NCBI RefSeq assembly: GCF_003369915.1
Contig: NW_022881603.1
Span: 34,841,522 to 34,905,521, forward strand
Direction of reading: 5' to 3'
From: Drosophila miranda
Lineage: Eukaryota; Arthropoda; Insecta; Diptera; Drosophilidae
Length of the DNA stretch: 64,000 nt
Shown: piece by piece, positions 63,271-64,000 of the stretch
Numbering within the stretch: position 1 is the first letter of the stretch
Layout of the letters: each line of letters opens with the position of its first letter
Made by a program: the position numbers and the translations under genes
The notes under the pieces: model-generated
Seen by the model: the letters and a program-made list of their open reading frames with translations, nothing else
The model's database searches: none
What the model was told of the DNA's origin: nothing

Positions 63271-64000
63271 GATAAGCTTCGCAAAACTTGGCGGTTCACT
63301 GGTATGGCGCGTACCTAAAATTGTTTGGGGAAGGAAAAAATTAACATATTTCAAGACGTTCGCTGATAGTTTTAATCAAAAAGACATTTTCCGAAGCTTC
63401 TGGGGGTGCCTCACACGCCTACGTAGACGGCGCGAAGTTATTCCCAAAGCTTCATCAATTAAGTCGAAAAACCTGGAATTTACTGCATGGCGTTCCGGAA
63501 TAACTCTTAAAACCTTGGAACTTTGGAACTCCGTCTGGACCCTGAGAAGCATGGCAAGCATAGGAAAGACAAGGATGGCCACGGAGAAGGCGACGGGAGT
63601 TAAAATTCGCATGGAAGCGCTGAAAAAAAGGGAAGGAGAAGCTAAATCCGCCATGCGGGTAGGAGTAAAGATGGCGGCAAAAACGGCTCCGCAGCTTTTG
63701 GCTTCTAAACTGCTGTGCAAGAAACCAAACTTGTCGACGAACGTGTCGACAAACATTTGCACGAACACAACAACAAGCATGACATCAAACATTTCTACGA
63801 CAAAAGAGAGAGAGAAGACTGACGCGGTTTGTGTGGCTTCCGTGAGTACGAAAAACGGAAGTAACCGCAAAATCATCGTTAACAAGTATTATGAGGGGCA
63901 TAAAGGCCCATACTTTGTTTGTATCGACAAAATGAGTGCGAATAATGCCAGAATTGCTATAAACCAGTTTGATCTATCCGATCTGCTGCTGAAACAGGGC
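63271..64000 (+). mobile_element. Non-LTR retrotransposon 5' fragment, copy 2 (runs off window)
   Basis: Repeats 61792-62520 with offset about 1479 bp. Contains the 5' leader and the start of ORF1. Confidence 0.75.
63551..64000 (+). CDS. LINE ORF1 (Gag-like), copy 2, partial at window edge
   Basis: ATG at 63551 (MASIGKTRMATEKATGVKIR). The frame is open across the A run that breaks copy 1 and continues to the end of the window (SLINE clone of copy 1 to about LSDLLLKQG). It has a few replacements relative to copy 1, for example NICTN in the Thr/Ser-rich part. Whether the full element follows cannot be seen. Confidence 0.65.
   Translation, partial: MASIGKTRMATEKATGVKIRMEALKKREGEAKSAMRVGVKMAAKTAPQLLASKLLCKKPNLSTNVSTNICTNTTTSMTSNISTTKEREKTDAVCVASVSTKNGSNRKIIVNKYYEGHKGPYFVCIDKMSANNARIAINQFDLSDLLLKQG

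Overview
The window is eukaryotic, from a fruit fly (genus Drosophila) that does not look like D. melanogaster itself. The diagnostic genes are near the right end. glass bottom boat (gbb, a BMP5/7/8-type ligand) is intact on the minus strand at 60102-61481. A PYM gene (wibg, 'within bgcn') lies inside an intron of benign gonial cell neoplasm (bgcn). This bgcn-wibg-gbb neighbourhood is the 60A region of the melanogaster map. The species is not determined here.

Most of the rest is a young, nested and repeatedly duplicated block built from bgcn pieces and transposons. Its parts are: (a) the bgcn 5' flank, core promoter and first coding exon (R3H-like domain), in four full copies (2545, 12824 and 31348 on plus; 36398 on minus) and two truncated inverted copies (about 19268 and 49049); (b) seven copies or parts of one PIF/Harbinger DNA transposon with 17-bp terminal inverted repeats and 3-bp TTA target duplications, carrying a DDE transposase and a SANT/coiled-coil second gene; (c) a Ty1/copia-type LTR retrotransposon inserted a few bases upstream of the bgcn core promoter, with 256-bp LTRs, a half-tRNA-iMet primer site and target duplication AGACG/CGTCT; (d) a BEL/Pao element with about 392-bp LTRs, a tRNA-Trp primer site and target duplication AGCAC, inserted in a bgcn coding exon; (e) a 1864-bp solo LTR inserted in the Harbinger element.

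Layout: 1-8276, Harbinger / bgcn exon 1 / Harbinger with solo LTRs. 8282-14905, copia (minus) / bgcn exon 1 / Harbinger. 14906-27647, a 12.7-kb segment: copia 3' end, inverted Harbinger, bgcn body with the BEL element, and PYM copy 1. 27647-40587, a large inverted repeat (arms about 6 kb, spacer about 0.65 kb), each arm holding copia pol, copia LTR, bgcn promoter, bgcn exon 1 and Harbinger. 37031-45584, two copia bodies sharing a central LTR. 44696-57380, second copy of the 12.7-kb segment, continuing into the remaining bgcn exons (57646-59901). Then gbb, and upstream of it a tandemly duplicated non-LTR retrotransposon ORF1 fragment (61790-64000).

The bgcn body carries frameshifts, a BEL insertion and an inverted first exon, so no intact bgcn gene can be read in this window. 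PYM and gbb are intact. Every copy of each transposon has the same target-site duplication, so the copies multiplied by segmental duplication, not by separate transpositions. The most interesting possibility is that the inverted repeat, with promoter-bearing bgcn exon 1 in both arms facing the centre, makes a hairpin RNA able to silence a bgcn gene elsewhere. Several differences between copies are homopolymer indels, so assembly error must be kept in mind.
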